Below the pieces are notes generated by a model. The model saw only the letters and a list, made by a program, of their open reading frames with translations, was not told where the DNA came from and ran no database searches. From contig NZ_CP170386.1 of the NCBI RefSeq assembly GCF_042468235.1, forward strand, positions 186,001 to 250,000: 64,000 nucleotides of DNA. Direction: 5' to 3'. Source of the DNA: Lonepinella sp042468235 (GTDB taxonomy: Bacteria > Pseudomonadota > Gammaproteobacteria > Enterobacterales > Pasteurellaceae). Position numbers and translations under genes: made by a program. Below, piece after piece: positions 49,983 through 63,623 of the stretch. Position 1 is the first letter of the stretch, and every line of letters starts with the position of its first letter.

Positions 49983-52900
49983 ATGTCAACCCCATGTTTT
50001 GAACCACGTTTTGTTCATCTTCGTACCCATAGTGATTTCTCGATGATTGACGGTATTGCCAAAGTGAAGCCTTTGGTGAAAGCCTGTGTTGCTGAAAATA
50101 TGGTGGCGATGGCATTGACGGATTTTGCTAATTTTTGTGGTTTGGTGAAATTTTATGGCGAGGCTTTAGGAGCGGGGATTAAGCCAATTATTGGGGCGGA
50201 TGTGTTGGTGAAAAGTGAGCTTTGTGGCGATGAATGCTTTGAATTAACCTTGCTGGCTAAAAATAATGACGGTTATAAAAATATTACCCTTTTATTATCA
50301 AAGGCTTATCGGCGTGGTTATGATGATTTGCCTTATATTGATCAAGCATGGTTAACCGAACATAATGACGGTGTGATCGTGTTGTCGGGTGGTCGCAAGG
50401 GCGATATTGGACTGAAATTATTGAAAGATAATCAAGCCGATGTGGAAAGTGCGGTGAAATTTTATCAACAATTTTTCCCGAACCATTTTTATTTAAGTCT
50501 GGCTCGCACAGGGCATAATGAAGAAGAACGCTATATTCGTGCTGCGTTAGATTTAGCTCGGCAATATCAGTTGCCTGTGGTGGCAGTAAATGATGTGTGC
50601 TTTTTAAAAGCAGATGATTTTGAAGCACACGAAATTCGGGTGGCGATTCATGACGGTTATACGTTGGACGATCCGAAACGCCCTAAACTTTATACTCATC
50701 AACAATATTTCCGTTCTGAACAGGAAATGTGCGAGCTGTTTGCAGATATTCCATCTGCGATTGAAAATACCTTACTCATTGCACAACGATGTAATGTCAC
50801 GATTCGATTAGGCGAATATTTTTTACCGCAGTTTCCCACCGGAGAATTGAGTACGGAAGATTTTTTGGTGAAAAAAGCCAAAGAGGGATTGGAAGAACGG
50901 CTGGCATTTTTGTTTCCTGATGAAAAAGTGCGGTTAGAAAAACGTCCAAAATATGATGAACGCTTACAGGTGGAACTGGACGTAATTAACCAAATGGGTT
51001 TCCCTGGCTATTTCTTAATCGTGATGGAATTTATTCAGTGGTCTAAAGATAACGGTATTCCAGTCGGACCAGGGCGAGGTTCAGGAGCAGGATCTTTAGT
51101 GGCGTATGCGTTAAAAATCACTGATCTTGATCCGCTCGCATTTGATTTGCTGTTTGAACGTTTTTTAAATCCTGAAAGGGTGTCGATGCCTGACTTTGAC
51201 GTGGATTTCTGTATGGACGGGCGAGATCGGGTGATTGATCACGTGGCAGAAATGTACGGACGTGGGGCGGTGTCGCAGATTATTACCTTTGGTACGATGG
51301 CGGCAAAAGCGGTCATTCGTGATGTGGGGCGAGTGTTGGGACACCCTTACGGTTTCGTGGATCGTATTTCTAAATTAGTGCCACCCGATCCCGGTATGAC
51401 CCTTGCGAAAGCCTTTGAAGCCGAACCGAAATTGCCCGAAATTTATGAGGCGGACGAGGAAGTCAAAGCCTTAATTGATATGGCTCGCAAGCTCGAGGGA
51501 GTAACCCGCAATGCAGGTAAGCACGCAGGTGGCGTAGTGATTTCACCGACCTTGATTACCGATTTTTCGCCGTTGTATTGCGACAGTGAGGGTTTGCACC
51601 CCGTCACCCATTTTGATAAAAATGATGTGGAATATGCAGGGTTGGTGAAATTCGACTTTTTAGGCTTACGCACACTGACCATTATTAAATGGGCATTGGA
51701 TATGATTAATGCTCGTATGGCAAAAGAGAATAAACCGCCAGTCCGCATTGAAAGTATTCCACTTGATGATCCTGATGCGTTTAAAATTTTGTTGGCGGCG
51801 GAAACCACGGCGGTGTTCCAGTTGGAATCGCGTGGGATGAAAGATTTGATTAAACGCCTGCAACCAGACTGTTTTGAAGATATTATTGCGTTGGTGGCAT
51901 TGTTCCGTCCCGGTCCGTTGGAATCAGGCATGGTGCAAAACTTTATTGACCGTAAACACGGGCGAGAAGAAGTGTCTTACCCTGATTCGCAATATCAACA
52001 CGATTGCCTTAAACCTATTTTAGAACCCACTTACGGCGTTATCGTCTATCAAGAACAGGTCATGCAAATCGCACAAGCCTTGGCAGGTTATACGCTGGGT
52101 GGTGCGGACTTATTACGCCGAGCCATGGGTAAGAAAAAGCCCGAAGAAATGGCAAAACAGCGTTCGGTGTTTGAAGCAGGGGCGATTAAAAACGGTGTAG
52201 ATGGCGAATTAGCCATGAAAATTTTCGACTTGGTGGAAAAATTTGCTGGCTATGGTTTTAATAAATCGCACTCGGCAGCCTATGCGTTGGTGTCTTATCA
52301 AACCTTATGGCTAAAAGCTCATTTTCCAGCTGAGTTTATGGCGGCAGTGATGACCTCAGAAATGGATAACACCGATAAAATTGTAGGGTTGTATGATGAA
52401 TGTTTGCGTATGGGGTTAAAAGTTACACCGCCAGATATTAACACAGGTAAGCATCATTTTAGTGTCAATGAACAGGGTGAAATTGTTTATGGTATTGGGG
52501 CGATTAAAGGGGTTGGAGAAGCACCGATTGATGCCTTAGTTTCGGCTCGAGAAAAAGGCGGTATTTTCAAAGATCTATTTGATTTATGTGCCAGAGTGGA
52601 TCTAAAACAAGTTAATCGCCGTACCTTTGAAAGCCTGATTAAATCAGGGGCATTTGATAAATTAGGACCTCACCGTGCGGCACTTGCCAAAAATTTAGAA
52701 GATGCACTGCAATCATCAAATCAGTTTGCCAAAGATGAAGAAATCGGGCAAGCGGATATGTTTGGTGTATTAACCGAAAGCCATGAAGACGTAGAACGTA
52801 AATATGCTAACACCCCACCTTGGACAGAAAAACAGATTTTAGATGGTGAGCGAGAAACCTTAGGACTGTATTTAACCAGCCACCCGATTAGTCGTTATTT

Positions 52901-53471
52901 AAAAGAACTTGGGCATTATTGTCGTCATCGTTTAAAAGATCTCGTACCAAATCAACGTGGGGCAGTGAGTACAGCTTGTGGTTTAATTATATCTTCTCGT
53001 TTTGCGGTAACGAAAAAAGGAAATCGACTCGGTATTGCCACCCTTGATGATCGTTCAGGTAAATTGGATATTACCTTATTTTCTGATACGTTAGAAAAAT
53101 ACGGTGAGCATTTACAACCAGATAATATTGTCATTGTATCAGGGCAAGTGAGTGAAGATGAATATACCCAAGGGCTACGAATGTCGGTGCGTGAATTAAT
53201 GAGCCTTGATGAAGCTCGCAGCCGTTATGTAAAAAGTCTTGCCATTATTTTAAAACCTGAACAAATTACACCGCAGTTTGTTAAGCAATTTAAAACAGTG
53301 ATCGAACCTTATAGTGGTGGCACGATCCCGATTCATATTTATTATGATAGTCCGCAGGGGAGAGCGTTGCTTAAATTAGGTGTGCAATGGCGTATTCAAC
53401 CTAATGATGATTTATTAACCGCATTAGTGGAAATGTTGGGGCAAAGTTCGGTGGAATTAGAGTTTGGATAA
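49983..53471 (+). CDS. dnaE: DNA polymerase III alpha subunit
   Basis: An 1162-residue replicative polymerase, nearly the length of E. coli DnaE (1160). The N-terminal PHP domain begins FVHLRTHSDFSMIDG. The polymerase palm carries PDFDVDF (D404, D406) and the third catalytic aspartate D558 in VKFDFLGLRTL. GPGRGSGAGSLVAYALKITD and KSHSAAYALVSYQTLWLKA are further family landmarks. The C-terminal OB and tau-binding parts are present. A short upstream region contains an uptake-signal core (49953-49961). Confidence 0.98.
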   Translation: MSTPCFEPRFVHLRTHSDFSMIDGIAKVKPLVKACVAENMVAMALTDFANFCGLVKFYGEALGAGIKPIIGADVLVKSELCGDECFELTLLAKNNDGYKNITLLLSKAYRRGYDDLPYIDQAWLTEHNDGVIVLSGGRKGDIGLKLLKDNQADVESAVKFYQQFFPNHFYLSLARTGHNEEERYIRAALDLARQYQLPVVAVNDVCFLKADDFEAHEIRVAIHDGYTLDDPKRPKLYTHQQYFRSEQEMCELFADIPSAIENTLLIAQRCNVTIRLGEYFLPQFPTGELSTEDFLVKKAKEGLEERLAFLFPDEKVRLEKRPKYDERLQVELDVINQMGFPGYFLIVMEFIQWSKDNGIPVGPGRGSGAGSLVAYALKITDLDPLAFDLLFERFLNPERVSMPDFDVDFCMDGRDRVIDHVAEMYGRGAVSQIITFGTMAAKAVIRDVGRVLGHPYGFVDRISKLVPPDPGMTLAKAFEAEPKLPEIYEADEEVKALIDMARKLEGVTRNAGKHAGGVVISPTLITDFSPLYCDSEGLHPVTHFDKNDVEYAGLVKFDFLGLRTLTIIKWALDMINARMAKENKPPVRIESIPLDDPDAFKILLAAETTAVFQLESRGMKDLIKRLQPDCFEDIIALVALFRPGPLESGMVQNFIDRKHGREEVSYPDSQYQHDCLKPILEPTYGVIVYQEQVMQIAQALAGYTLGGADLLRRAMGKKKPEEMAKQRSVFEAGAIKNGVDGELAMKIFDLVEKFAGYGFNKSHSAAYALVSYQTLWLKAHFPAEFMAAVMTSEMDNTDKIVGLYDECLRMGLKVTPPDINTGKHHFSVNEQGEIVYGIGAIKGVGEAPIDALVSAREKGGIFKDLFDLCARVDLKQVNRRTFESLIKSGAFDKLGPHRAALAKNLEDALQSSNQFAKDEEIGQADMFGVLTESHEDVERKYANTPPWTEKQILDGERETLGLYLTSHPISRYLKELGHYCRHRLKDLVPNQRGAVSTACGLIISSRFAVTKKGNRLGIATLDDRSGKLDITLFSDTLEKYGEHLQPDNIVIVSGQVSEDEYTQGLRMSVRELMSLDEARSRYVKSLAIILKPEQITPQFVKQFKTVIEPYSGGTIPIHIYYDSPQGRALLKLGVQWRIQPNDDLLTALVEMLGQSSVELEFG

Positions 53472-53557
53472 TCAGCATAGTAGAAAATAGTGGCATATTG
53501 GGCGAAATAAATGCCATGATTTGTTGTTTAATATTTGGTTTGTATTTATGCATAAAA

Positions 53558-53606
53558 ATCTGCACCTGAATTAGTTGGTTATTTGTCCAACTTTTGGGGT
53601 GCAGAT
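53558..53606. terminator. Compound hairpin between dnaE and metQ
   Basis: ATCTGCACC (53558-53566) / GGTGCAGAT (53598-53606) encloses AGTTGG (53573-53578) / CCAACT (53587-53592). It sits between convergent genes with TTTTC on one side and AAAAA on the other, so it may work as a bidirectional terminator. Confidence 0.55.
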
Positions 53607-53648
53607 CGTTTTCACCGAATTTTCACTATTTATGTCGGCAGATTAAGA

Positions 53649-54479
53649 TTACCAACCTTTCACTACACCATCTTTAAAGTGTTTAACTGCTTCTTGGTAA
53701 ACTTCTTCGGTCTGGTAGGCTTTTACAAAGTTTTGTACTGCTGTGCTGTCTTTGTTATCTTGGCGAGCTACAATGATATTTACATATGGGCTGTCTTTGT
53801 CTTCTACAAAAACACCGTTATCAGTTGTAGTTAACCCTACTTGGCTAGCGTAAGTATTGTTTACAACTGCTAAATCTACGTCATCTAAGGCACGAGCCGC
53901 AACAGCCGTATCAACAGGGCTAATTTGTAGATTTTTTGGATTTTCTACGATATCAAGCGGTGTTGCATTTAAGTTGTTGACATCTTTTAATTTAATTAAG
54001 CCTTGTTTTTCTAATAAAATTAAGGCACGACCTTGGTTAGATGGGTCATTAGGTACAGCGACTTTGGCTCCCTCTTTTAATTCTGAGACATCTTTAATGG
54101 TTTTGGAGTAACCCGCTAATGGATAAACGAATGTATTACCAACAATAACAAGGTTAGTAATATTGTTCGCTTTAGTGTCACTATCTAAATACGGTTTATG
54201 TTGCATGGCGTTGATATCTAAATCACCTTTACTTACCGCTGGATTTGGTAAAGCATAATCGTTGAATTCAATGAATTTAACGTCTAGGTTATATTTTTCT
54301 TTGGCAATTTTAGCCGCAATTTCAGCAACTTGATGCTCAGGCCCTGCCATTACACCCACAGTAATGGTTTGTGTTGTTGGTTGTGGAGTAACTACTTCTG
54401 CTTTTTTATCATCGTTACATGCTGTTAAAGCAAATACTGATGTGAGTGCAGTGATAGTGAGTAATTTCTTAAAATTCAT
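53649..54479 (-). CDS. metQ: Methionine-binding lipoprotein
   Basis: A 276-residue NlpA-family lipoprotein. The lipobox LTAC puts the lipidated cysteine at C21. ITVGVMAGPEHQVAEIAAKI, DYALPNPAVSKGDLDINAMQ and VAVPNDPSNQGRALILLEKQ are NlpA/MetQ landmarks. It delivers methionine (including D-methionine) to MetNI. It is last in metNIQ, 27 bases after metI. Confidence 0.95.
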   Translation of the reverse strand: MNFKKLLTITALTSVFALTACNDDKKAEVVTPQPTTQTITVGVMAGPEHQVAEIAAKIAKEKYNLDVKFIEFNDYALPNPAVSKGDLDINAMQHKPYLDSDTKANNITNLVIVGNTFVYPLAGYSKTIKDVSELKEGAKVAVPNDPSNQGRALILLEKQGLIKLKDVNNLNATPLDIVENPKNLQISPVDTAVAARALDDVDLAVVNNTYASQVGLTTTDNGVFVEDKDSPYVNIIVARQDNKDSTAVQNFVKAYQTEEVYQEAVKHFKDGVVKGW

Positions 54480-54506
54480 AGAATGTTCCTTATAAGTAAA
54501 GTTAAA

Positions 54507-55196
54507 TTAACGATGATCGAAATGATCAGCGAGCTTGTTGCCGTATCTTTCGCAGATCATTACGATCAATACGATGATAATAGTTGCTACCCAAAGCACA
54601 TAAGGCATGTTACGGTGTAAACCATAAGAAATAGCAGTATTACCTAAACCACCACCACCGACAGCTCCAGCCATCGCGGAGTAACCGATAAGTGTCACTA
54701 AGGTAAGTGTTGTCGCTTTAATCAGCATTGGCAAGGCTTCGGGCAGATAAAATTTGGTGACTAATTGCCATACGGACGTTCCCATGGCTTTTGCTGTTTC
54801 GGTTAAGCCACTTGGGATATCACCGAGTGCATTGGCGGTCAAACGAGCAAAAAATGGCATGGCAGCAACACCTAATGGAATAATTGAGGCAGTCGTGCCT
54901 AAAGTGGTTCCCACTAAGAAACGAGTGACAGGCATTAAGTCGAACAATAAAATAATGAAAGGAATAGAACGTCCGATATTAATCAATGCTTCTAACACTC
55001 GGTTAATTTTAGGACTTGCTAAGGCTTGATTTTGTTGGGTTAAAAATGTCCAAATCCCTAATGGTAAGCCGAAAGCAATAGCAAAAATTGTTGCAGCAAA
55101 GCTCATATAAACCGTTTCGTAGGTACTTAAGCCGATGAGTTGCCATACTTGGGGTGTGATTTGCCCCATAAAGCCGTTGATAAAATTATCCCACAT
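54507..55196 (-). CDS. metI: Methionine ABC transporter permease
   Basis: A 229-residue inner-membrane permease with five or six hydrophobic segments. GRSIPFIILLFDLMPVTRFL and the EAA loop LTETAKAMGTSVWQLVTKFY are MetI type. I choose ATG 55196 (MWDNFINGFMGQ); the longer frame from 55220 would run further into metN. The ATG lies inside the 3' end of metN (11-base overlap), giving translational coupling. Confidence 0.93.
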   Translation of the reverse strand: MWDNFINGFMGQITPQVWQLIGLSTYETVYMSFAATIFAIAFGLPLGIWTFLTQQNQALASPKINRVLEALINIGRSIPFIILLFDLMPVTRFLVGTTLGTTASIIPLGVAAMPFFARLTANALGDIPSGLTETAKAMGTSVWQLVTKFYLPEALPMLIKATTLTLVTLIGYSAMAGAVGGGGLGNTAISYGLHRNMPYVLWVATIIIVLIVMICERYGNKLADHFDHR

Positions 55197-56223
55197 AACC
55201 GAGTACCTCCACGCGAACATTGCTTTCCATTAAATAAATTTTTGCTTGAGTGATGGCATCTTCATTACCTTCTACTTCAGCAATGGTGAAACCAAATTTT
55301 GTGCCTCCTGCGTAATCAATTTGTGACAATAAAATATTAAAAGACACATTAAATCGTCGTGATGTTTGTGAAATTAATGGTGCATCAACGGAACGCCCTG
55401 TAAATTCAAAACGAATAATCGGTGATGAATTTGGGGATCTCGGAGCGTCCGTGAGCAAGGCTAAATATTCTTCTGGTAAGTGGTTTTGGAATGTGGCTTG
55501 AATAAATTCTTGTGCAAGCTCGGTTTTGGGATTAGAAAAGATCTCGCTGACAGTGCCTTGTTCAATTAATGAACCACGGTCAATTACGGCGACTTGGTCA
55601 CAGATGCGTTTCACCACATCCATTTCATGTGTAATTAATAGAATTGTGATACCTAAAGTGCGGTTAATATCTTTCAATAATTTTAAAATAGATTGCGTGG
55701 TGGCTGGATCTAATGCACTGGTAGCTTCGTCACAGAGAAGTACATGTGGATCGCTGGCTAAGGCTCTGGCAATGGCAACACGTTGTTTTTGACCACCTGA
55801 TAAGTTAGCGGGATAGACATCTTTTTTATCAGTTAATCCAACCAAATTTAAAAGTGCGGTGACTTTTTGTTGAATTTTTTGTTTGTTGGCTTTTTCTAAT
55901 TCTAATGGTAAAGCTACATTGTCAAACACTGTTCTGGAACTGAGTAGATTAAAATGTTGGAAGATCATGCCGATATTACGGCGTTCTGCGATAAGTTGAT
56001 GATCGTTAAGTGCCATCAGATCTTTACCGTCAACAATGACTGAACCAGATGTTGGACGTTCTAATAAGTTAACACAACGAATTAAAGTACTTTTGCCTGC
56101 TCCAGACGCACCGATTACGCCACAAATACTACCTGCCGGTACATTTAATGAAACGTTATCTAATGCGGTTAATTTTTTTCCTGCAATATCAAAAATTTTA
56201 GTGATATTTTTTAGCTTAATCAT
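55186..56223 (-). CDS. metN: Methionine ABC transporter ATP-binding protein
   Basis: A 345-residue ABC ATPase. Walker A GASGAGKST begins at residue 38; signature LSGGQKQRVAIARAL and LLCDEATSALDP follow. The C-terminal NIL domain (about 265-345) is the methionine-sensing module that shuts transport when internal methionine is high. It is the first gene of metNIQ, behind tandem MetJ boxes. One uptake-signal core lies in the coding sequence. Confidence 0.96.
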   Translation of the reverse strand: MIKLKNITKIFDIAGKKLTALDNVSLNVPAGSICGVIGASGAGKSTLIRCVNLLERPTSGSVIVDGKDLMALNDHQLIAERRNIGMIFQHFNLLSSRTVFDNVALPLELEKANKQKIQQKVTALLNLVGLTDKKDVYPANLSGGQKQRVAIARALASDPHVLLCDEATSALDPATTQSILKLLKDINRTLGITILLITHEMDVVKRICDQVAVIDRGSLIEQGTVSEIFSNPKTELAQEFIQATFQNHLPEEYLALLTDAPRSPNSSPIIRFEFTGRSVDAPLISQTSRRFNVSFNILLSQIDYAGGTKFGFTIAEVEGNEDAITQAKIYLMESNVRVEVLGYVG

Positions 56224-56271
56224 ATAAGCCCTTTAAGTTATGATTAAAAAAGAGATAATTTTATCTATTTT

Positions 56272-56295
56272 AGACGTCTATATGTCTATGTCAAT
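56272..56295 (-). promoter_or_regulatory. Three tandem MetJ boxes of metNIQ
   Basis: Three consecutive 8-base units read AGACGTCT, ATATGTCT and ATGTCAAT. The first is a perfect met box and the others match at 5 or 6 of 8. They lie 49 bases before metN. MetJ with S-adenosylmethionine binds such tandem boxes cooperatively. This confirms that the transporter serves methionine. Confidence 0.85.
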
Positions 56296-56385
56296 CATTA
56301 TTCGTTAGCTTTTTAGAATATATTGTTATCAATTATAATATTTGTGGGATAATAACAGAATAAATGTGGTTTTAAAGGAAAGAAA

Positions 56386-56940
56386 ATGAAGAAAGCGATT
56401 TTTTTAGATCGAGACGGCACACTAAATGTTGATCATGGTTATGTATATCAAATTGATGATTTTCAATTTATTGATGGTAGTATTGAAGCTTTGAAAGAAC
56501 TGAAATCCATGGGCTATTTGTTGGTGGTGGTGACTAATCAATCGGGGATTGCACGTGGCTATTTTACGGAAGAGCAATTTTTGCAATTGACGGAATGGTT
56601 TGATTGGTCGTTGGCGGATCGTGGAGTGGATTTGGACGGGATTTATTATTGTCCGCATCACCCTGATGGAAAAGGGGAATTTCGCCAAGATTGTGATTGT
56701 CGTAAACCAAAAGGGGGAATGTTGTTGCAAGCAATTAAAGAATTAAACATTGACCCGAGTAAATCTTTTATAGTCGGGGATAAAATTGAAGATTTACAGG
56801 CAGGTATGGAAGCGAATGTAGCAAATAAAGTTTTGGTAAAAACAGGTAAACCGGTAACGGAACAAGGAAAGAATCTAGCCGATTATGTGATAGAAAGTGT
56901 AGTAGATTTACCAAAATTGATTAAACAGATGAAAAATTAA
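56386..56940 (+). CDS. gmhB: D-glycero-beta-D-manno-heptose 1,7-bisphosphate 7-phosphatase
   Basis: A 184-residue HAD phosphatase of the LPS heptose pathway. The nucleophile motif FLDRDGTLN puts the aspartates at D8 and D10. The zinc loop CPHHPDG...CDCRKPKGGM is the GmhB/HisB-N hallmark. VGDKIEDLQAGMEA is the magnesium motif. Ribosome site AAAGGAAAG upstream. It lies just before the rRNA operon, divergent to metN, as in several Pasteurellaceae. Confidence 0.96.
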   Translation: MKKAIFLDRDGTLNVDHGYVYQIDDFQFIDGSIEALKELKSMGYLLVVVTNQSGIARGYFTEEQFLQLTEWFDWSLADRGVDLDGIYYCPHHPDGKGEFRQDCDCRKPKGGMLLQAIKELNIDPSKSFIVGDKIEDLQAGMEANVANKVLVKTGKPVTEQGKNLADYVIESVVDLPKLIKQMKN

Positions 56941-56979
56941 ACATTCGAATAAATTTCTCAATATTTTTATAAAAAGTGC

Positions 56980-57007
56980 TTGCAAAGGATTTCCAGATCT
57001 CTATAAT
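56980..57007 (+). promoter_or_regulatory. rRNA operon promoter P
   Basis: TTGCAA (56980-56985) and TATAAT (57002-57007) are 16 bases apart. The spacer is followed by a GC-rich discriminator (ACGCTGC), typical of stringently controlled rrn promoters. It is 40 bases after gmhB. Confidence 0.8.
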
Positions 57008-57018
57008 ACGCTGCACAC

Positions 57019-57063
57019 AACGACACGCTGTTGTGAAAATTGAAAATCAAACAGTGTGTCGTT
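57019..57063 (+). promoter_or_regulatory. rrn leader hairpin
   Basis: ACGACAC-G-CTGTT (from 57019) pairs with AACAG-T-GTGTCGT (to about 57062), a 12 to 13-base stem with one G-T pair and a 17-base loop, followed by TTTTATTTT. It starts about 4 bases after the predicted start of transcription, so the 5' end of the rRNA transcript folds at once; it has the look of an attenuator bypassed by antitermination. Confidence 0.6.
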
Positions 57064-57090
57064 TTATTTTCGCCAAAAGATAGCGAAATT

Positions 57091-57102
57091 TGTTCTTTAA
57101 CA
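57091..57102 (+). promoter_or_regulatory. boxA antitermination element, 16S leader
   Basis: TGTTCTTTAACA closely matches the rrn boxA consensus (TGCTCTTTAACA), where NusB/NusE load. Confidence 0.8.
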
Positions 57103-57106
57103 ATTT

Positions 57107-57129
57107 ATCAGACAATCTGTGTGGGCACT
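57107..57129 (+). other. 5' strand of the 16S processing stem
   Basis: This stretch (with CTGTGTGGGCACT) is nearly complementary to 58828-58850 (AGTGTCCACACAG...). The two flank the 16S gene and should form the RNase III stem. Confidence 0.75.
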
Positions 57130-57269
57130 TGTTGATTGACTAGTTTTAAAAAATTAAATAAAACTTGAAGTCTTAATAGGTGCTTAACTTAGAAATTCAT
57201 TAACTTTTTGTTCTTTTGGGAATGAAAAGAAAGATTTAAAAGCAAGCAGTTTATTGAGCGATCGAACTT

Positions 57270-58808
<1,539 letters not shown>

Positions 58809-58827
58809 CCCAAAACGAGCGACAATA

Positions 58828-58850
58828 AGTGTCCACACAGATAGTCTGAT
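58828..58850 (+). other. 3' strand of the 16S processing stem
   Basis: Complementary to 57107-57129, as described there. Confidence 0.75.
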
Positions 58851-58958
58851 AAAAAGTAGAAAAGAAAGAAAAAAGACCGCACTTTTGACTGCTTACTAGG
58901 TCGAGCAACATGAAAAAGGAAGTGCGAAAGAAAAGACAATAGATACTCTTTACCTGTT

Positions 58959-59034
58959 GTCCCCATCGTCTAGAGGCCTAGGACATCGCCCTTTCACGGC
59001 GGTAACCGGGGTTCGAATCCCCGTGGGGACGCCA
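58959..59034 (+). tRNA. tRNA-Glu (anticodon TTC)
   Basis: A 76-base tRNA in the 16S-23S spacer. Acceptor GTCCCCA pairs with TGGGGAC, then G and an encoded CCA. The anticodon loop CTTTCAC carries TTC. T loop GGTTCGAATCC is standard. This rRNA operon is of the single tRNA-Glu type, not Ile/Ala. Confidence 0.97.
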
Positions 59035-59059
59035 ATTAAAGATGATTTATTTATCTTAC

Positions 59060-59069
59060 TGTTCTTTAA
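59060..59069 (+). promoter_or_regulatory. boxA element before 23S
   Basis: TGTTCTTTAA repeats the leader boxA between tRNA-Glu and 23S, as is usual in rrn spacers. Confidence 0.7.
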
Positions 59070-59235
59070 AAAATTGGAAACAAGCTGAAAACTGAGAGAT
59101 TTTCGGGTTAATTGACGAAAGTGAATTAACACAAGAAAGTCTGAGTAGAAGAAAAAATCTTGACTGAACAAAAGCAGTCAAGTGTTTAGTTGAAACGCAA
59201 TATCAATTGTTCTAAAAAAACATTTGAGGTTGTAT

Positions 59236-62131
<2,896 letters not shown>

Positions 62132-62286
62132 ACAACGCTCAAGTGTTTTTGGGTGGATTAAGCTAAGAACTAAATAAAGCAGTACAGACAAAAGAAAATC
62201 GAACAGACAGCTTGTTTCAAATTTTAGAAGAAGACTAAAAAATAAGTAGGGTCGTGATTTAAAACGCCCAATCATCGAAGGAATAA

Positions 62287-62403
62287 TCCTGATGGTCATA
62301 ATGCAGTAGCGCCACCTGAACCCATGCCGAACTCAGAAGTGAAATGCTGTGATGCCGATGGTAGTGTTGGGAATCCCAATGTGAGAGTAGGTCGCCATCA
62401 GGT
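62287..62403 (+). rRNA. rrf: 5S ribosomal RNA
   Basis: A 5S gene of about 117 bases. CCTGATGG (62288-62295) pairs with CCATCAGG (62395-62402) as helix I. CCCATGCCGAACTCAGAAGT is the conserved loop B/C region. Ends are estimated from the helix. Confidence 0.95.
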
Positions 62404-62414
62404 TCCAAATTAGA

Positions 62415-62450
62415 AACCCCAGTTATGTGAGTAGCTGGGGTTTTGTTCTT
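62415..62450 (+). terminator. rRNA operon terminator
   Basis: AACCCCAG and CTGGGGTT form an 8-base stem with a 12-base loop, followed by a T-rich tail. It lies 12 bases after 5S. Confidence 0.85.
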
Positions 62451-62500
62451 TTTATATTTTCTTAAACATCTTCAAAGAATAGGTTGTAGCCAGTTTTTGC

Positions 62501-62540
62501 AAGGATTATAATCCTTTTACTTGTTATTGACATAACAAGT
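62501..62540. promoter_or_regulatory. Two adjacent perfect palindromes
   Basis: AAGGATTATAATCCTT (62501-62516) and ACTTGTTAT-TGAC-ATAACAAGT (62519-62540) stand side by side, 41 bases before the degraded gene. They may be operators for its promoter. The function is not known. Confidence 0.4.
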
Positions 62541-62580
62541 AAATAAGTCATGCAAATTCTCTTATTACTAAGGATACACT

Positions 62581-63623
62581 ATGGAATTCAGTCAAAGCGT
62601 TGGTATTGGATTAGATATTGCTACGGCATTATCAGTCATTATTGCAGCCTATCACTATGTCAATAGTGCAAAAAAATAAGCTAAACGAAAATTGGAAGAA
62701 GACGCCAAACAAGCAGAAAAATTACGTCAACAACGTATTGCTGAATGTATTGCTGAATCGGGTTCAATTGTTTTAACTGAAGAGATTAGAACATTATCCG
62801 TGGCATATCAAAATATTGTTGGAGAGCATTCGGGTGTAGAAAAGTCTTTAGTTTATTTTATGCAGCAAAAAAACAAAATGAGACAGATGATCATTTTTAT
62901 AAACGGTGTTTAAGAAACTTGTCAGATAAAGATAAGGGTAGTCGTTTTATTAAAGAATATGATGAATATATGACCGCCTTATCTAACGGAATAGAAATCC
63001 TTTCCCAGCAACGTTATGTAATTATGCCTGTGCTGGATGCTATCAGTCAAGGTAATAATATTTTACTGAATAGGTTGAAAAGCTCTCTAGTTCGCTTGTT
63101 AGACATGTATAATCATTTATGGGGAGGAGTAAAAGGATTGTAGGAGGAACTTAATGAACTAAGAGAACTACTTTCCCAGCTTAATGAAGAAATTGATTTT
63201 GATACATTATCCTCAAACAAAGAAGATAATCAGCTGTATTCAGACATATTGAAGAAATTGATAAGTATTGTAACAGATCCAGATTATAGTGACTTTTTAG
63301 AGGGGACACTTTGGTCAAAAGATGAATTGATTGAATATGCAGACATATCAGTTGACGATGAATCTCTTGAACAGAAATTAATGATCTTGAATCTCAAACA
63401 ATTCTATGAAACTGCATTAACCGAACAGGGTATGGCAAATATTTTCCATAATATGTTTGCAGAAGTATTGTTGTCTCTGAGACCAGTTGAGGAGTTCAAA
63501 GAAGTGTTGTGTTTACTTTCTGCTTGTCATTCATATATTTTGAATGATAGAAAAGACATCTCTCTTGATGATGAAATTAAAAGATATGAGGAGTTATTCG
63601 CATTAGGTGAAGAAATTCGTTAG
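62581..63623 (+). pseudogene. Degraded gene for a membrane-anchored coiled-coil protein
   Basis: Three reading frames join into one protein of about 347 codons with three lesions. ATG 62581 starts an N-terminal membrane segment (GLDIATALSVIIAAYHYV). A TAA at 62677-62679 interrupts the frame, which then continues as a basic helix (AKRKLEEDAKQAEKLRQQR). An A run at 62867-62873 shifts the frame: the second frame reads NETDDHFYKRCLRNLSDKDK and continues without a gap. A TAG at 63141-63143 interrupts this frame, which then goes on to 63623. I do not recognise the family. Several damaging changes argue for true decay. Confidence 0.7.
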
